From assembly GCF_047511655.1 (NCBI RefSeq), contig NC_133402.1, positions 62,810,951-62,874,950 of the forward strand: a stretch of DNA of 64,000 bases. The letters are read 5' to 3'. Each line of letters begins with the position of its first letter. The stretch's first letter is position 1. This document shows positions 18,618 to 29,813 of this stretch, in pieces. The position numbers and the translations under genes were made by a program. Under the pieces are notes generated by a model. The model made no database searches. It was not told where the DNA came from and was given only the letters and a program-made list of their open reading frames with translations. The stretch comes from Castor canadensis. Taxonomy: Eukaryota > Chordata > Mammalia > Rodentia > Castoridae.

Positions 18618-18619
<2 letters not shown>
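16891..18619. other. Intergenic, one possible MIR
   Basis: A T run lies at about 17260-17278 and a MIR-like segment at 17340-17475. Nothing else was recognised. Confidence 0.6.
17340..17475 (+). repeat. Possible MIR remnant
   Basis: 'ctcacctacaaagtggggat' followed by 'gatgaaataacatgtaatca' resembles the MIR core 'tcatctgtaaaatggggata'. It is diverged and its ends are uncertain. Confidence 0.45.

Positions 18620-18651
<32 letters not shown>
18620..18651. repeat. (TA)16 microsatellite
   Basis: A perfect AT repeat of 32 bases. It directly abuts the 3' end of a minus-strand ID-like SINE. Confidence 0.95.
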
Positions 18652-18653
<2 letters not shown>

Positions 18654-18722
18654 CCAGTACTGGAATTTGAACTCACGCTTGCTAAGCAGGTGCTCTACCA
18701 CTTGAGCCACTCTTACCAGCCC
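18652..18722 (-). repeat. ID-like SINE monomer, minus strand
   Basis: 'ccagtactggaatttgaact' and 'gctaagcaggtgctctacca' lead to 'cttgagccactcttaccagc'. The A-rich tail position is occupied by the (TA)n repeat. Confidence 0.85.
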
Positions 18723-19040
18723 CATCCTATTTTTAAAATGTTCTCCCCAGAAGAAATCCACAGCGCATCCAACTCTGTCCTTCGTACTGTATGTGTATAC
18801 GTGCCACAAAGCAGAAATACTACTCGTGAAACATTTCTTGAGACGTCTGCACCTAAAAATACCAGTTTAATTCTGAATTGATTGCTCTGAAAGCAGGCTT
18901 AATTTGACTTAAATAGGTATGTTAGAGAAAGTCTTTAAATCAGGAAGGATCATTTTACTTGTTTGTTCTCATGAGTGACACAGAAATTGTCAAAACTCAG
19001 TATTCATTTACCTGTAATTTGGAATAAAGTCTAGGTGTTT

Positions 19041-19330
19041 CATGGTACTGGGTTTGAAATCGGCCTTGCGCTTGCTAGCCAGGGGCCCTAGCACTTAGGT
19101 ACACCCCCATTCCTTTTTTATTTTCAGATAGGGTCTCTTCTGTCCTCAGAAGACTGTGATCTTCCTACCAATACATAACCTCCTGTGTAAGTGGACGTGC
19201 CACCATACTTGGCTTGTTGGTTGAGATATGGTCTTGCTAACTTTCTGCCTATGCAGGCCTCCAACTGTGATCCTTTCTGATTTCCATCTCCTGAGTAACT
19301 GGGATTAAAGGCATGTACCACCATGTCTGG
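19041..19330 (-). repeat. Trimeric SINE, minus strand
   Basis: A reverse ID-like unit (ggtactgggtttgaaatcgg) is followed by two reverse Alu-like monomers, ending 'ccaccatacttggc' (about 19213) and 'ccaccatgtctgg' (19330). Same order as the copies at 3563 and 60696. Confidence 0.8.
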
Positions 19331-21739
19331 ACCATGTGCTTTCTTTGCAAGTATTTCTTGATAAAACAATGACTGAACACTATAGAGACGGAGAAGAATT
19401 TGGTGTTACTCTACCTGTGTATCTCAGAGCTGTACATAAGTGGCAGAATTCGGCTCTCTAGAATAGTGTATATTTTATATTTATTTACTGTTGATAATGT
19501 ATCTTAATGATAAGCAGTTGGGATGCATAACGAGACACTGTCCTCTGTGAAGAGTTCATATAACCCCTTCCAGCGCCAGAGTTCATGCCTTAGCTACGCA
19601 AATCGCCACCTCAGCATTCCTTGCACCTCTGTCTCCTTAAGTAACTCAGATGCTAGGAAGAAAAACTTCCCGCTGTTTTTGGTGTCTGACCGCATACTTT
19701 GGCCCTTTGTCCGTCTATCTCCATGTGTCCTTGTCACACCCTTTGTGGGCCTCGCAAAGCTATGACTATGGAAGGTGGTTACTCTGTTGATGCAAACCCT
19801 TTATGCGACCAGGGAGCAGTCTGATGGCCTTTTGGAAGAAATGGAAGACTTGTCTTGCCCTTCCCACTTCCTCTGCAGCTTCTAGTTCTCCTTGCAAACA
19901 AGATAAACATGATAAACAGCCTGGTCTCAGCCAAAGTGGTATTTCTCTATAAACTGCTTATTTAAAAGTTTCTTACCTTTGGCCAAAGCCCTTCCCAAAG
20001 CAAGAAGACTGGGGCAAGGATACGAAATACTAAATGTCAACACTTTTGTAATCTGGGTGATGTGACTCAGCCCTTCAGGACCTTTGAACTCTGTGTGTGG
20101 AATATTTCTGTGCATGACTTTCAGACTTTTATCATCTTTAATAAACCCAGGTCAGCTCTCAGGGGCTTGATGAGACAAAGTTGACACAAGTTGATGTCTT
20201 CTTACAAACCTAGCTCTTGGTGTTGGGTGGCCCATCAGGACTTGGCCAGCCATGCAGCATACTTTATGGGCGCAAAGGCAGCCTACACAAGTGACAAAGT
20301 ATGGGTGCCAGCGGCTTCCCAGCTGTGTGCCTTCCGTCACGATGTTTGGGGCTTTGGGAGCCTGGCCCTCACCTGCAGTGAGTCGTCCACTTCACAGGGC
20401 AACTCTGCAAGCTGAGCTCTCGCTGTGCACCGGGCACTGGGATGACTATGACAGGCAGGCAGGGTCCTTTCTGTCCTGGAGTATACTAATGGGAGGAGCC
20501 AGATCAAAGGGGAACAGGAGAATTGGAGATGGTAAGGCGTTCTGAAAAGTGAAAAATGGCGGTGTGATAGGGAGGGAGGGGAGCTAGAGTTTAGACAGGA
20601 TGGTCAGTGTCTGAGCTGAGAGTGGAGTTCTGAGGTGGAACTGGCCATGGCAAGATGGGGCAGTGAGTGGTCCAGGCCAAGGAGAAGTCGTGGGTGCATT
20701 GAGGCAATTAGTGTGGCCCAGTGCGCTGAGGAGAGGAGAGTATGGCACGGGATGAGGTTAGGTAGGACTGGACAGTTTTACCAACAAGGAAGTGTCGTTT
20801 TAGATCACTGGCTGCTATGCAGACCAAATGGGACAGGGGCAAGAGCAGCAGGGAAGCCATTGAGAGGCCCTGGGCTGAGAGGAGTAAATGCAGCAGAGAA
20901 GGAGGGGGTCTGGCACTGCCCCAAGTGCACAGTGGCTCCTACTTCCCAACCTGTCGTGGTATCCTGGGAGTCCCTTCCCCCAGCAGAGGCTAAGTAGTCA
21001 CCCTGCGGTAACTTCACTGGAATCGCAGAAACCCGACCAGCAGATGATCAAGACGGAGCCCTCCTGATGCTCTCAGACCACCCAGCATCTCTCATTCCTG
21101 CCACCCCCTGCCTCAGCCACCCAGTACACTGCAGGGTGTTAGCGGAGCATTTGGGAAGCTTTGTCGTGGGGCTGACAACACTGGCAGTGTGAGGTTCAGC
21201 TGGAAGGTGTAGGGCTATGCTGGGAGGAATTGTGGGGTGTCCTCACCGCAGTGCTTTTCAGAGCCTTGCGTGGACTGTGCATCCGGACACCCTGTGCTTC
21301 TGGAACCTAACTGATTTCAGAAGACTGAAGTGCCACCCAACATGTTTTGGAAAACACTTTGGAATTATGAGTGACTTTCTTTTTCAGAGGGTCCTTTGGT
21401 AAACACAACAGAGACTATCTCTAGCTAAATTAAGAAAAATTAGTCCAGTGGGAACCTGTGAGGCTCTGAGAATGGACAGAACCTCCTGGAAATGCAGCTG
21501 TAGGAGTCAGCAGGGCTGTAGGGGACAGTGGGAGGCCATGGAAGCCAGGATCTTGGGGGGCAGTCCAGCCAGGACCCCACCAGGAAGGAAGAAAGCTCCC
21601 TTATTCTTCAGCCTCTGTCTTTCTGCTGGAGGCTCAGATCCAGGAAGGGGGCACCTGATGGGCTTATCTCTCTGGTACGAACCTGCAGAAAATGGAATTC
21701 CAAAGGCTGCACATGATCATTTGCTATGGTTGACTTTGC
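19331..21739. other. Intergenic, nothing recognised
   Basis: GC content is moderate. Several overlapping reading frames of up to about 123 codons occur at 20,191-21,819, but none resembles a known protein and they overlap in multiple frames. Confidence 0.6.
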
Positions 21740-22000
21740 CAATACCCTGTTGGAAGTTTGGGTTGTTTCCACTTTTGTCTCATCGAAATAATGCCGAGAT
21801 GAATACCACCCATGCCTAACGTTTTTGTTTCCATACATTTAAGTTTTGGGAGATTATTCTCAGCTATGGAATTATTGGGTCAAAGAATATAAACGTGAAA
21901 GCTCCTATGAAGCCTTGTCAACTTTCTTTTCAAAAATGTACTATTTTAGACTTCTCCTCGGGTTGGAGAATGAGTATTTACCATACCTTTGGCAGCACTG
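21740..22000 (-). repeat. Old L1 or HAL1-type ORF2 remnant, minus strand
   Basis: 'ggttgtttccacttttgtct', 'gaaataatgccgagatgaat' and 'ctatggaattattgggtcaa' are the degraded antisense of the L1 ORF2 3' region (compare 'ggttgtttccatttttggct' and 'gtggaattgctgggtcaa'). Confidence 0.5.
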
Positions 22001-23584
22001 GGAGTTTGTGACACAGTGTTGTAAAAAGTAATTCAGATTGGATGAAATGACTTGCTCCCAGCTGGGGAGATTTCTGGGATCCGTAAAACAGAGGGAGGTT
22101 TTGGCAGGCTGGCTAGATGAGTGAAGTTACTGGTTTGGTTATCTGGAGACTTTTGTACATCTCAAGCAATGCCACTTGTATCAGCCATGCTGAGTGACAG
22201 CCATGTCCCCAGGATCCACGCCGGTACCCTCTGACAGCCGAGGCAAAAAGCCAGACTCCCGAATGAATCCCTTGTGGCCCAGATTCTCGCTTTTTAACCA
22301 CTATACTATTTTTAGAAGACAGAAAATATAATAACCCAAACATGTTAAGTCTTTGGGTGACTTCAGCTGTTTTCAATTTTTAGATGCAATTTTGCCCAGT
22401 GAGTTGTGTGTGTGTGAAGTATGCGAATGTAGGTGTGTGTTTCCAGGTGAGGATAAGGGAAGCGAGAAGGGAAGACATTTCTGATAAATCTGTAAAACTC
22501 AAGCCAAGTAATACAGCGTCTTCTTCCAGGCCAGGACTCGCACAGCTGGGTTACCGTTTTCCTGCTGTGTACTGTCGTGTGGTCAGGTGGAATCTCCTCC
22601 CGAATGGGTGTTTGGATGGAACGCTGTGGGGTCCTCCTGCACTGGGAGTTCAGCAGAAACTGGGCCTCAGGTTCTTATCCTGCAGATCTTATCTTGTGCT
22701 TGATTAAAGAGCAGGGGTATTGAACGTCAAATGTAGCCATGCAAAATAGAAAACCATTGCTCCCCTGCGCCTCCTACTCCCTTACTCATGGCTGAAGAGA
22801 CACCCCAGCTTCTGTCTCACAAAAACTGTGCCACAGTTTTTGGAGTGGGTCGACCCCTTTCCCAGTAGTGGTCAGATTAGGAATGACACCCCATCACCAA
22901 AAGCCAAGAAGAGGCCCTCACATGAAACGGTGGTCAGGAGAAAGTAAGACCCTCAACCCTCCTCTCCTTTTGCTTGTCTCAACCTCTCCTACCATTATGT
23001 CCCTATAACCCAGCAAGATGGAATTGACTCCCTCCTTTATCATCAGTTGTCATGAGAAGTCCAGACTCACAGGTTACCCTAATACCTCGAAGACTGGACA
23101 CCTCCTTTTCTGTCCAGGATTCAAAATCCAGCATTAGCAAAATCCCCTATATCCTCAACCTCAAGAGGTTGTGTTTGGCTAATGAGAAGCAATATTGACT
23201 GTGAAAATCACTGTGGCCAGAAGAGCTCACAGAGGGCGAGGGTAGAGGACTTTTGCTGAGGTGGACTCGGAACTGTAAGGATAATGGGGAAGCTTTGTGA
23301 CCTTCATGGAGAATCTGGTTTAGAAATAACGTCAGCTGTCTGTGTGTGAGCCCCCATGTAGCTGTGACTCATAGGGCCCCTTCCTTTCCACAGTGGACAC
23401 CAAGGTCCTCACAGCCTTTTGGAACTATGACTTCAGGGATGAACAGAAAGCTGTGGATGTGTGCATTTAAACTGGGTCATCCTGTTACCTAAGAAGGGAA
23501 TACATTTAGAGGTGAGGACTTTAGCATTCCAAAGATTGCCTAGATCTCACACAGGACCCTGGGTCAGAATTTCACAACTTGTCT

Positions 23585-23660
23585 TCCTCCATGAGCTGGC
23601 TGTGTGAGCTTGGGCGATAAATTTACTGTCCCTGCCATCATGCTGCCTCAATTTTCTTGA
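23585..23660 (+). repeat. Possible MIR remnant
   Basis: 'gagctggctgtgtgagcttg' followed by 'gcctcaattttcttgagtca' parallels the MIR core 'ctgtgtgaccttgggcaagtc' to 'cctcagtttcctcatctg'. Confidence 0.5.
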
Positions 23661-23684
23661 GTCAAATCATAGTTATTCCAGGCA

Positions 23685-23775
23685 TGGGTCCATAGACCAA
23701 CTTCCTCGACTCCAGAGCCCCAGCTCTGAGAATCTGGTTCAGCAAGTCTGGGGTGGGGCCTAGCACCTGACATTA
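23685..23775 (+). repeat. MER5A-type hAT DNA transposon remnant
   Basis: 'gagaatctggttcagcaagt' followed directly by 'ctggggtggggcctagcacc' is the hallmark centre of MER5A. A nonautonomous fossil. Confidence 0.65.
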
Positions 23776-23784
23776 ATCTGTTTT

Positions 23785-23960
23785 TTCTTTTAATTATAGA
23801 AAAATTCAAACGTGTACAAAAAGAGGAAGAGGAGTGTAATGAAACTCACGTATGGTCATCATTACTCTGAATAAATCCCAGCTGTGTGATCTTCAATTGT
23901 ACATGTGTTAGAATATTTTGCACAGATACAGATTTTAAAAATATTCATGATATTATTATA
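23785..23960. repeat. Possible degraded L1-type 3' segment
   Basis: 'ttatagaaaaattcaaacgt' and 'ggagtgtaatgaaactcacg' resemble the common L1ME-like tail 'aaatttcaaacatacagaaaagtagagagaatagtataatgaacccc'. It is diverged. Confidence 0.4.
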
Positions 23961-26626
23961 CATCAGAAAAAGTTAAGTGGATCCTTAATATAAGTCCAAA
24001 TTAGGATTATGTATTATAATTGGCTAATAAATCTTTCCGGTAATTTTTAATCCGTTGGTGTCCCTCCCTTTCAATATTTTCCTTTAAATGTTTTATTGAA
24101 GAAACCATGTTCTCTTTCATAGTTTCCCACGGTCTTGAGTTTGTTTACAGCCCTCTTGCCGGTGTGTATTTTCTGAAAATGAGTAATTTGATCTAGAGGT
24201 TTGATTAGATCTGGGCTCAAACATTTTGGTGAGCCTAGTTCATAGGAAGTGGTGTGCACTTCCTTCATGGCACACAGTGTCTGCTGGTGTCACTAACAGG
24301 ACATTAGCTGCCATTCTGCCTGAGTCCATTGTCCACTAGGGTTCGTGGTGTCCTCAGTTTACCATTCTCTTTCCACTTACCCTTGCTACTCTCTGCCTTT
24401 TGCATGTTAACTGCTCCTGCAGGAAAGGCGGCCTCAAGTGTTTGATTCTCTCCCTTCTCTTCCCAGTTTTCAAAGTCAGAAGTGAGTATCATCCTCTAAA
24501 GTGACCACTGAAGTGCTATTACTGTCAGTGTCATGATAATTGGGTTTGATGTTGTTTAATGCATCCCAATCCTGACTTTTAGAATTCCTCTCTGTGGCCA
24601 GTGGGTGCCTCTTGAGCTGGCTCCTGAGCCTTCCTGATGGATGCCATCGCTCGCTCGTTCTCCACGCAGTTCTCCAGGCCCACCTTACACAGTTTTTACT
24701 CCAGACTGCAAACACTTATTTCTCCATGGAGCTTTAGTGGGACTGGTGTCATTCAAAGACTCCTCAGGTAACCCTGATGTGCTGTCAAGTTCAAGGAGCG
24801 CTGGGTTGGATCCAAGGTCCAAACTGCTGGTTTTTTATTCTTTCCTGCCCATTAGAGCTGTATTTTAAAATTCTGTAGGTCTGTGTAATTTAGAAAGGAC
24901 AGGGCTTAGGGATAAGGGACACAGAGCACAAGGCACATCCCAAAGTTTGGGACATTGCCGGGAGAGTGACGTGGTGGGAGAGAACTGTGATGCACTGGGC
25001 AGAGAAGGGTCAGTGTGTGACTGGCCCTCACGGGCAGTTACACCTGAGTTGTCTTCACTTTGCTACAAGTGTGGACTTGTCTCTCTACAGACACCTCAGA
25101 AATGTCACCAGGGAGTACTCAGGGTCAATGTTCACACCACGGACATCACGAATGATGTATGGACAGATGCCCAGCCTGGCATCCTAAGGAATTTGGTAGC
25201 CAGGAGAACTGATGAGAATTTGAATTTGTCCTTTTAATGACTGAGTTTCTTTGGGTTGTAGTTCTTGGTAGTCCGAGGCTTCTTTTTCAAGTTACTCCTC
25301 ATAGCTCTAGTGTGTCCCCTCACTTTCTCTTGACAGGAGGTGGTACCTGAGGCAAAGTTGGAGGAGGGGAGAGAAGCTCCCGACTGACTGCCAGCACCCA
25401 CCCCTGGTCTCTTTGACCCACTTCATGACCTCTATTCAAGGGCACTTATCACTCCAGCGTTTTACTGTTATGAGAGAGATGGCATGTGGGGGTGGAAATG
25501 GGGCCAGGCGACCAGGAGCCCCATTACAGAGGACTTGGAATGCAGGGCAGCTTTCCAACTTTGTTCTATAGGTACCAACCAAGGGGTTTGGAGCAAAGGA
25601 TTGGTGTGAGCTGACCACAATGTAAGAGAGCCACTTGGCATAGACCTTGACTTATGGTGTCAGGGGGTGTCCTGTCTCATATGCAAAGTCCAAACATGAG
25701 TATAAGACTGTAATCTATTCCCTCAGAGTGAAAAATAGATAAAGCACAGGTCTAAAAGACATTCCACAAACGCTCTTTGTCCTTCATGTATTTTATTTGG
25801 TTTCCATAGGGAACCATTTCTGGGGAGAACTGAACACAAGACAGGTGTTAAACTCAGCTGCACTCAGGCTGAAATTGGGTCCCTGGAGACTTGGTGGATC
25901 AGGGTGGAGAAATACAGGGACACATGTCACAGTGTGAAGGGGGAAGGGCTGGAGGGAGTGGGGCCGGAGGTAGGGGAGCAGTCCAGGCCAGCAGAGCAAG
26001 TTTCTGGATGAAAACAATTTGGTGCACACCTTAAGGATTTTTTGGTTGCACACATATTCAGAAGTCATAAAAACTTAGGTCTTATACACTACGGAGTGGA
26101 ATGGAGGTGATAGCTAACAATTTGTTCTTAGGATTTCTGAATCCTTTCTTTACATACTCCCCACACTCCTCTCCCCCACCTTATTTTAACTTGCTTTTTA
26201 TACTTACGATCTCTTGGATATACTTCCTTGTTGTTGCCTATAAATCTGCCTTGTTGTTTAACGGCTCTTGACAGAATGGAAGTTATTTCCATTTTATCAC
26301 AAACACCATTGCAAAGAACAGGCTTTGAGCACTGTGCATGCACTTCAAGGAACGATCCCCGCAGGGGAAGGCGCTGGGGTGGGATTTCCGTCTAAAGAGA
26401 ATTTAAATTTCCCTCCCAAATACACCAGTACTTTCTGTTTTTTTGAGGGCCAGTTGTGGAGTCAAGGAGGTTGGCGGAGGTGTGGAGGGAGGATGGGTCC
26501 TGGTAGAAGACAGGAGGATGAGGCAGAGGAAGAAATGACTGCAGGCTCCAGCCATCAGGCCGCGGGGAAAGGGGCACAGGCTTACTTTCATATTTTCTTG
26601 TTACTGTATTGACAGTATTGACATTC

Positions 26627-26825
26627 TTTTTTCCTTTTTTTGCTGGTACTGGAGATTGAACTCAGGGCTTAAGTCATGCCCCCCAGTCCTTTTGTTTTTC
26701 TTCTTCTGTTTTTTTTTCGTTTCTTTTTCAGGCTGGGTCTCATGCTTTTGCCCAGCCAGGTTTGGACCTCGTCTGTGCCTCCTGGATAGCTGGGATTATA
26801 GGCATGCCCTCCCCCCACATCCAGT
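26627..26825 (-). repeat. Dimeric SINE, minus strand
   Basis: A reverse ID-like unit, shortened (ctggtactggagattgaact), is joined to one reverse Alu-like monomer (caggctgggtctcatgcttt to 'gggattataggcatgcc'). Confidence 0.75.
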
Positions 26826-27169
26826 CCTTAAAATTCTTAATTTGTGAACCACGAGCTCTGAATTTTCATTTTGTATTGGGCACCCAAAATTATGTAGCCC
26901 ATCCCAGCAAGGGCGAAAGGGGGGGGGGGCAGAAGCCAGCAGGAGGGAGGAGCTCATGTGCACAGATGACACTTGGTTGAGGTCAAAGTGAGTTGGTTTG
27001 GGCTCTCCCGGGAAGGTTGGGCTCCCAAGAGCGTGCAGGATATCACAGTGCACCCAGTGGGATTTGAGGGCCAGAGTCCAAAAAAATAGCTGGACTGAGC
27101 TGCTGGCAAGAGCCTGTGCTGAGTGGCTCCCTTAGAAAGTCCTAACCCATCCTGGAACCCCACTGGTTC

Positions 27170-27345
27170 TAGAACTTGGTCCCCAGACCAGCCATCAGTG
27201 TCCCCTAAATGGTTGGAAATAGTAGTTCTCAGGCCCCACCCCAGGCTGACAGAACCAGAACTTCTGGTAGGGCTCAGAAATGTGCATTTAAAAAATCCAG
27301 CCCTCCAAGGTGGCTCTGAAAAGTGCTCAAGTATGAGAGCCACTG
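27170..27345 (-). repeat. MER5A-type hAT DNA transposon remnant, minus strand
   Basis: 'aatagtagttctcaggcccc', 'accccaggctgacagaacca' and 'tatgagagccactgtc' match the reverse of MER5A, including its inverted-repeat end (…gagaaccactg). It is opposite in orientation to the copy at 23685. Confidence 0.7.
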
Positions 27346-28654
27346 TCCAGACCAACCCAGAATCCGAGGGGACCTCACAGTTGATTTCCAGAACAGCACC
27401 AATATTCTGGCCTTTAAGGGACAGAGGTGACTAGGGTCCTGCCTTTCCCCGTGCCCCAGCCAGGACCTCTCTCTCCTGTTTCAGCCTGAAATAAAAGCTT
27501 GGCCCATCACTAGTCCCCGGGGTGCTACCTTGCCTTTTCCCCTCCATCATTAACTTGATCTATTGAGCCAATAAAATGCCTTTGCAGGCCTCATTCTGTG
27601 GGTCCCCTGGTGCCTCCAAGATGCAGTCTGTAATAACTCCTCCCCACATAGGGGGATAAAGAAGAGCTAAAAGACTTATTAATGATGTGAATTCTGCTTT
27701 GGAGAAGATAAAAGTCACCGTGTTAGCTAATAGCTTTCTGATCGTATTTTAGACTCCTGGAAGTTACACATATTGAAGGTAAATATCTTTGTCAGGAAAG
27801 GCACCTCTTGGGATGCACAGAGTATGGAAATATTCGATTTGAAAAGGGCAGCTCGAAGTGCTAATAAAGTTGTATCTCACCTAGGAATAATATTGAAAAA
27901 TGCTAACACAAATTATTGAAACTCTCTGAGGAGTTAGCTCTTCCGGCCGTGGCCTGGCGAGGATGGGCCAGTAGAGTCACTGTACCGAATGGGCATGGTG
28001 GGTGACCCAGGTGTGCACACCTCCTCCACGTCCCCACCTGCTAGGGACAGCAGGATTCCAGTGGAACCTGGAACAGCTGATGCTCAGGGGGTCACACATG
28101 TTTTGCAGGCGTGCAAAGGAAGTACACCCATCTGACTGAGGCCTCTCGTTATGCCCTGGAAGGGGACACGGCAGGCTGAGGGCACATGTGGGATGCCCAA
28201 CCTTCCCTACCTTGGAGGCTGGAACCCCATCCTCCCCCCAGGCCCCTACAGAGGCCCAAGACTAGGGGAACACCTGCCGTCCATAAGCGGTGCCTCACAA
28301 GGGTCACGGATACAGCAGAGGCAGGAGGTCACCCTCTACATCCAGTTTTAATATTTTCTTGGTAGCATCTTCCCCAAAAGGAATCTCAGACTGGCTGGCC
28401 ATAGCCACATCTATGCCTGTTGGAGATACGCCAGGGGTAGGTGACAGACCGATTCACAGAATTTTCTCTAAGCTGCAGGTGTGAAAAAGAGATGGGTTCA
28501 GGGTGTCATAGCAGATGCCAGAGGCTCTGGGGAATAACCTTGACTTTCCAAGACATGGACTCCAGGCAGGCAGGGAAAAGTGATCTTGGTTCGAGCAGCT
28601 TGTCCTGGTGTCAAGTTGGGGAGGCCCAGGGGCCTCCATCTGCCTGTGGCACCT

Positions 28655-28678
28655 GCGGGGGCGGGGGCGGGGGCGGGG
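28655..28678. repeat. (GGGGGC)n tract with G-quadruplex and GC-box potential
   Basis: Four consecutive GGGG(G)C units (gcgggggcgggggcgggggc and onward). The G runs satisfy a G-quadruplex motif on + and form overlapping Sp1-type GC boxes. It is isolated, with no CpG island around it. Confidence 0.85.
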
Positions 28679-29540
28679 TCCCTTGTTCATATTTTTCAAC
28701 ATATCTGCACCAAGAGGGACAGGACACTGTTGGACAGATTTGCAAATAAAGCATGTGACAGTCTCTAATAGCATGGGTATCTTGACCTTGTATGATGGGA
28801 TGTTCTTTAGATATACTGCTTCAGTTTTTAAAAAGATTTTATTCCCCACTTTTTTTCTTTTTCTTTGTTTTTTTTTTAGCTCTTCTATCTTAATGGTATA
28901 TCCATTCTGATGGTAAACCTGTCCAGCCAAATCTCCATATTTTTCCCCCTTAAAGTGACCTCTTCCTGAGAACAGCCCTCTGATGTTCAAGGTTTCCTTG
29001 TGATGGCAGACTTTTCTCTTTCTGGGCTCATTCTGGTGACATGGTTACCACGAGTCCCTGCATCTGCTCTGAAGGCGTCATAGGAAGTTGAGGCTGGTAA
29101 GACGAATTCTTAAAAGGCTGGGGTCCTGTGTTATCTCGGTAGCAGAGAAGAATCAGGCAGGAAACCGCATAGACGCTGCGATAAGCAGGGCTGCAGGGCT
29201 GACTGAATAACGCTCTTGGGAGCATCAGCTGACACTGTGGAGTCTGAGTAAAAGCTCCCTCTTCTCCTAGGGGCTCTATGAATCCTGAACCCCGAGCCGG
29301 CTCCCCTGGGGCTGGGCTCACTAACTGCCTGCAGGAACTGGAACCTGGAGAGGGAACAGCTTTTGTGCAACGAAGTCTCCTTTCTCCTCTGGCTCTAAAA
29401 TGTAAAATCAGCTGGTTCAGAAACATAGACGTTTTTGTCCACATCATTTAATAATTCCAAATGACATTTGCATTTTTACAAGTGATTTTTAAAAAAGAAT
29501 TAGTGTGAAATACAGCTAATGTTAGCAGGGCCCTATTTTT

Positions 29541-29796
29541 TTTTTTATTGTTGTGCGGGGTGGGGGTACATTGTGGCATTTACAAAAGTTCTTATGACAT
29601 ATCAAATATACTTAAATTCACCCCTCCACCACTTTTTGATCCCCCTCCCCCCATTCCTGGAATAGTTTCAGCAGGTCTCATTTTTGTATTTACACACGTG
29701 TATACAGTTTTTGTAGCATATTCACCCTCTCACACCCTCTCCTCACCTCTTCTCCCCCTCCCACTGGTACCAACCCCCCCCCACTCCCAGGCAGGA
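29541..29796 (-). repeat. L1 3' end (short 5'-truncated copy), minus strand, with candidate duplication
   Basis: It has poly-T at the left (the reversed A tail), then 'cggggtgggggtacattgtg', 'ttaaattcacccctccacca' and C-rich runs typical of L1 3' UTRs. It is flanked by agcagggccctattttt (29524-29540) and agcaggaccttattttt (29797-29813), 17 bases with two transitions. The copy is 256 bases and carries no ORF2. Confidence 0.75.
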
Positions 29797-29813
29797 AGCA
29801 GGACCTTATTTTT

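Larger units (their letters stand above)
22001..26626. other. Intergenic with sparse old repeats
   Basis: A MIR-like segment (about 23585-23660), a MER5A-like segment (23685-23775) and a possible L1 tail (23785-23960) were recognised. A further MER5-like piece may lie at about 24,735-24,810 (ccctgatgtgctgtcaagtt). The rest, including C/G-moderate sequence at 24,900-26,600, shows nothing supported. Confidence 0.6.
26826..29523. other. Intergenic; MER5A remnant and a GC-box/G4 tract
   Basis: It holds a poly-G run (about 26920-26929), MER5A at 27170-27345 and a (GGGGGC)n tract at 28655-28678. The AT-rich part at 27,640-27,950 is unlike any repeat I know. No gene was supported. Confidence 0.6.

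Noticed and set aside
18620..18651. TATA-box-like array
   Set aside because: It is a microsatellite next to a SINE with no gene start nearby.
28454..28990. 178-codon minus-strand frame with a Lys-rich stretch
   Set aside because: The Arg-Pro run comes from the GGGGGC array and the Lys run from an A/T tract. No domain or splice context was seen and no family recognised.
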